Source of the DNA: Halodurantibacterium daqingensis
GTDB taxonomy: Bacteria; Pseudomonadota; Alphaproteobacteria; Rhodobacterales; Rhodobacteraceae
Direction: 5' to 3'
DNA: 64,000 nt
Assembly: GCF_042666235.1 (NCBI RefSeq)
Contig: NZ_JBHTFQ010000004.1
Span: 332,778-396,777, forward strand
Of the stretch, positions 63,802 to 64,000 are shown in pieces. The translations under genes were made by a program, and so were the position numbers. The notes beneath the pieces were generated by a model. The model saw only the letters and a program-made list of their open reading frames with translations. It was not told where the DNA came from and did no database searches. The first letter of the stretch is position 1; each line of letters starts with the position of its first letter.

Positions 63802-64000
63802 TCAGGGCAGCGAGGGCCGCGGACCCTGGGCCGGCTCCAGCCCCAGTTCCCGGGCAAGGCCCGGCGCGACGCGGCGCGTCGTCTCGATGAAGTCGAGCAC
63901 GAGGGCCGAGGTCTCGCCCGCCGGCCAGGCCACCACAAGCTCGATCGAGCGGGGCAGTTCGGGCACCGGCCGGAACGCGATATAGGGGGATCGGATATTG
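63802..64000 (-). CDS. C-terminal end of a LysR-family regulator (cut by window edge)
   Basis: The last 65 codons before a TGA at 63802-63804 read RSPYIAFRPVPELPRSIELV and continue with an ALVLDFIETTRR stretch, a typical LysR effector-domain end. The N-terminal HTH lies beyond the window. It is convergent with the hydroxyacid dehydrogenase. Confidence 0.7.
   Translation of the reverse strand, partial: NIRSPYIAFRPVPELPRSIELVVAWPAGETSALVLDFIETTRRVAPGLARELGLEPAQGPRPSLP

Noticed and set aside
59058..63938. Long minus-strand frames (about 800 codons each) opposite the aldehyde dehydrogenase, gamma-glutamyltransferase and hydroxyacid dehydrogenase
   Set aside because: They cover well-supported genes on the other strand, show no known motifs and have an unnatural Arg/His/Gly composition.
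1..64000. CRISPR array, rRNA, tRNA, phage genes or insertion sequences
   Set aside because: No regularly spaced repeats, conserved rRNA stretches, complete tRNA cloverleaf or transposase motifs were noticed. A small tRNA could still have been missed by eye.

Overview
The window is very GC-rich, with short intergenic gaps, many 1-8 nt gene overlaps and strong third-position GC. Several gene families point to an alphaproteobacterium of the Rhodobacterales, most likely Paracoccus or a close relative: a CrtW/CrtZ astaxanthin set that looks like the marine Paracoccus enzymes, a DUF5368-like protein beside a sulfide:quinone oxidoreductase, several TRAP transporters, and extradiol and benzoylformate catabolism. 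No rRNA, tRNA, CRISPR array, phage gene or intact transposase was seen. The placement is inferred from protein recognition, not from a phylogeny.

Layout. 1-3.6 kb (minus strand): peptide and amide hydrolysis, with a cut AbgB-like M20 amidohydrolase, an S9 prolyl-oligopeptidase and a proline iminopeptidase. 4.06-5.78 kb: Tat-exported type II SQR plus a small membrane protein. 6.1-10.4 kb: MacB/DevCA-like ABC efflux set (ATPase, FtsX-type permease, HlyD-type adaptor). 10.4-12.9 kb (minus): arsenic operon arsR-acr3-arsC-arsH. 13.3-20.75 kb (minus): a sugar ABC importer with NagB, a ROK kinase and an argininosuccinate-lyase-family enzyme, facing a divergent ROK regulator, a long PIG-L deacetylase and a DMT exporter (20.96-25.43 kb). 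Next comes a decayed TRAP DctM relic (25.4-25.8 kb).

26.2-34.9 kb is the carotenoid cluster: fni, crtW, crtZ, crtX, crtY, crtI and crtB on the plus strand, most joined by 4-nt ATGA overlaps, with crtE convergent. Together they should make C20 GGPP, phytoene, lycopene and beta-carotene, then keto/hydroxy products up to astaxanthin and its glucosides. A perfect tandem 22-bp repeat lies in the crtE upstream region. A membrane protein, about 1 kb with no recognisable gene, and a secreted phytase-like protein follow.

39.6-63.7 kb is catabolic. A TRAP system is linked to an extradiol dioxygenase, an MhpA-like hydroxylase, a FAH-family hydrolase and an IclR regulator. Then come a LysR gene, a nitrilase-family amidase, an atypical RraA-like protein and a PotABCD-like ABC importer. 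A second LysR diverges from benzoylformate decarboxylase, a second TRAP system and an aldehyde dehydrogenase. Last are a gamma-glutamyltransferase-family protein with a TTG start, a D-2-hydroxyacid dehydrogenase and the C-terminal end of another LysR at the window edge.

The most original proposal is that the 13.3-24.5 kb block is an uncharacterised catabolic route for an N-substituted amino sugar. The lyase would release fumarate and an amino sugar, and the ROK kinase and NagB would funnel the sugar into glycolysis.
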